Positions 5,780 through 5,870 of a stretch of DNA of 5,870 bases are shown piece by piece (within the stretch, counting starts at the first letter, position 1; each line of letters opens with the position of its first letter). The DNA comes from a bacterium (GTDB lineage: Bacteria; Auribacterota; Auribacteria; Auribacterales; Auribacteraceae), in the NCBI GenBank assembly GCA_021161885.1, contig JAGGZS010000035.1, positions 1 to 5,870 of the forward strand, written 5' to 3'. The notes below the pieces were generated by a model. That model had not been told where the DNA came from. It worked only from the letters and a program-made list of their open reading frames with translations, and did not search any database. Position numbers and translations under genes: made by a program.

Positions 5780-5870
5780 ATTTCTGAAAAGTTGATTGAT
5801 TTTTTAAAAATTATGTTTTTAGGGTATCTATTTTTGTTCTAAACTCGTTTTTACGCAGAAATTTTCTGCA
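5746..5870 (+). mobile_element. Possible terminus of an insertion sequence running past the right edge
   Basis: GGGGTTGTTGCAAAA at 5746-5760 resembles the outer ends of several IS families (for comparison, IS26 of the IS6 family begins GGCACTGTTGCAAA). It interrupts what could be a gene start, and the DNA after it is AT-rich and non-coding, as IS leaders often are. No transposase and no second end lie in the window, so the family cannot be named and the call may be wrong. Confidence 0.22.

Larger units (their letters stand above)
5556..5870. other. Right-hand region without a recognisable gene
   Basis: About 315 nt. The left part is the promoter of the minus-strand operon. From about 5650 the sequence contains, in plus-strand order, a GGGACA/TGTCCC hairpin, an 11-bp AT-rich hairpin, a strong Shine-Dalgarno with a 16-codon frame, a possible insertion-element terminus and a terminal 15-nt palindrome. 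No open frame of useful length is present on either strand, and the window ends before the region can be explained. Confidence 0.6.

Noticed and set aside
912..5869. Shared 12-mer GAAATTTTCTGC at 912-923 and 5858-5869, considered as matching element ends
   Set aside because: The surrounding bases do not match well, and a 12-mer repeat is expected by chance in AT-rich DNA of this length. The second copy is simply part of the palindrome GCAGAAATTTTCTGC at 5855-5869.

Overview
The window is AT-rich bacterial DNA with four protein-coding genes. Two of them are certain: uvrA, and wecB (also called mnaA). The other two are a small four-helix membrane transporter and a ParB-like DNA-binding protein that runs off the left edge. 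No gene marks the lineage clearly. A wecB-type epimerase paired with a small glycolipid-flippase-like membrane protein suggests a bacterium that makes a surface polysaccharide, possibly Gram-negative, but this is an inference.

Layout, left to right. Positions 1-674 (minus strand) hold the first 224 codons of the ParB-like gene, behind a very strong ribosome binding site. Positions 675-1213 are a long non-coding divergent region. It contains a candidate promoter and palindrome for the ParB-like gene, a bulged hairpin, a repeated 13-mer and a candidate promoter for uvrA. Positions 1214-4075 (plus strand) are uvrA, the DNA-damage recognition ATPase of nucleotide excision repair. It is complete with all expected motifs, but one conserved glycine in the second ATPase domain is replaced by arginine. 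Positions 5555-4050 (minus strand) are a two-gene operon: a four-TM SMR/DMT-fold protein, then, after 17 nt, wecB. The end of wecB overlaps the end of the convergent uvrA by 26 bp. The operon has a good sigma-70-like promoter at 5608-5635. Positions 5640-5870 hold no recognisable gene. They contain two hairpins, a strong Shine-Dalgarno sequence in front of a 16-codon reading frame, and sequence that may be the end of an insertion element continuing past the right edge.

How the genes work together. WecB makes UDP-ManNAc from UDP-GlcNAc. The small membrane protein lacks the proton- and drug-binding glutamate of EmrE-type pumps, so with wecB beside it a role in moving a lipid-linked sugar is more likely than drug efflux. 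UvrA is functionally unrelated to that operon. The ParB-like gene and the possible IS end suggest that accessory DNA flanks this otherwise ordinary chromosomal stretch. I see no clearly new multi-gene system here. The most useful leads are the UvrA substitution, the altered SMR-fold protein and the unexplained right-hand 230 bases.
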